Positions 63,738-64,000 of a stretch of 64,000 bases of DNA are shown piece by piece. Under the pieces are notes generated by a model. The model saw only the letters and a list, made by a program, of their open reading frames with translations, had not been told where the DNA came from and searched no databases. Source of the stretch: Natranaerovirga hydrolytica (GTDB taxonomy: Bacteria; Bacillota; Clostridia; Lachnospirales; DSM-24629); contig NZ_SMGQ01000017.1 of the NCBI RefSeq assembly GCF_004339095.1, forward strand, positions 62,001-126,000, read 5' to 3'. Position 1 is the stretch's first letter. Every line of letters starts with the position of its first letter. A program made the translations under genes and the position numbers.

Positions 63738-64000
63738 TTATTTTCCAGTCATTTTTGGAAGAATTTTTTCTGTATCCATATGTGGACGTGGAATCACGTG
63801 TATTGAAACCACTTCTCCTACATTTCTAGCAGAAGCTGCACCTGCATCTGTAGCCGCTTTTACAGCCCCTACGTCACCTCTAACCATAACGGTTACGAGT
63901 CCTGATCCTATTTTTTCATAGCCAACTAATGTTACATTAGAGGCTTTTACCATTGCATCTGCTGCTTCAATAGCACCTACTAATCCTTTTGTTTCTATCA
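63738..64000 (-). CDS. BMC-H shell protein, start beyond window edge
   Basis: 87 codons are visible; the 5' end lies past base 64000 (about six codons missing judging by the paralogue at 61791). [22 protein letters not shown] and [17 protein letters not shown] mark a PduA/EutM-type tile. It differs from the 61791 protein mainly in the helix around residues 55-70 and in the last few residues. It shows that the operon continues upstream. Confidence 0.95.
   Translation of the reverse strand, partial: IETKGLVGAIEAADAMVKASNVTLVGYEKIGSGLVTVMVRGDVGAVKAATDAGAASARNVGEVVSIHVIPRPHMDTEKILPKMTGK

Noticed and set aside
1-64000. Insertion sequences, prophage genes, tRNA or rRNA genes
   Set aside because: No transposase, integrase, phage structural gene, tRNA cloverleaf or rRNA segment was recognised anywhere in the window.

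Overview
The window is AT-rich DNA with short intergenic gaps and AGGAGG-type ribosome sites, and nearly all genes lie on the minus strand. This fits an anaerobic Firmicute of the class Clostridia. Three traits narrow it down. There is a pectin-use locus plus a large secreted PL9 pectate lyase. There is an ablA-ablB pair for the salt-protectant N-epsilon-acetyl-beta-lysine. There is a glycyl-radical-type bacterial microcompartment (BMC) operon. Together they suggest a salt-tolerant, pectin-fermenting relative of the Lachnospirales (a Natranaerovirga- or Vallitalea-like organism). The genus guess is inference and was not searched.

Layout: 1-9.2 kb is a pectin/galacturonate locus read leftwards from a strong promoter with a perfect palindromic operator (9126-9180): KDPG aldolase, sugar-binding lipoprotein, two ABC permeases, RDD membrane protein, GH28 polygalacturonase, then KDG kinase, GH105 unsaturated-uronyl hydrolase and the start of tagaturonate reductase. 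9.4-11.7 kb is ablA-ablB. 11.9-12.2 kb holds a candidate structured small RNA with its own consensus promoter and terminator. Next come a GGDEF/EAL protein, nadA-nadB-nadC, a GltS-like carrier, a DbpA-type RNA helicase, coaBC-panB-panC-panD with a CBS protein, and a corrinoid importer (btuFCD) behind a cobalamin riboswitch. After these are a CPBP protease and a HAD hydrolase. The only plus-strand genes (30.3-34.7 kb) are a cytosolic hybrid kinase with a LacI-like sensor domain and an HD-GYP response regulator.

34.7-51.5 kb contains a lipoprotein, a nitroreductase, the 1475-residue pectate lyase, a ClC protein, an aldo/keto reductase, a VOC protein, a MarR-controlled heterodimeric ABC exporter, and a GMC dehydrogenase with its small partner subunit. 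51.6-64.0 kb is the downstream part of a BMC operon: three BMC-H shell proteins (one with a long charged tail, one cut by the window edge), an EutN/CcmL vertex protein, PduL, CoA-acylating aldehyde dehydrogenase, iron alcohol dehydrogenase, a flavoprotein-like protein, a glycyl-radical activase, a membrane protein, a PocR-domain kinase with an AraC-type regulator, MetK and EutJ. The signature glycyl radical enzyme is not in the window and should lie upstream, beyond base 64000.

How parts may fit: the secreted lyase cuts pectin outside. Oligomers enter by the ABC system, are trimmed by GH105/GH28 and converted through KDG to pyruvate and glyceraldehyde-3-phosphate. Rhamnose from pectin side regions would give 1,2-propanediol, a plausible but unproven substrate for the microcompartment. 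A family of intergenic hairpin repeats (about 50-100 bp, at least five copies, with compensating stem changes) is scattered through the window.
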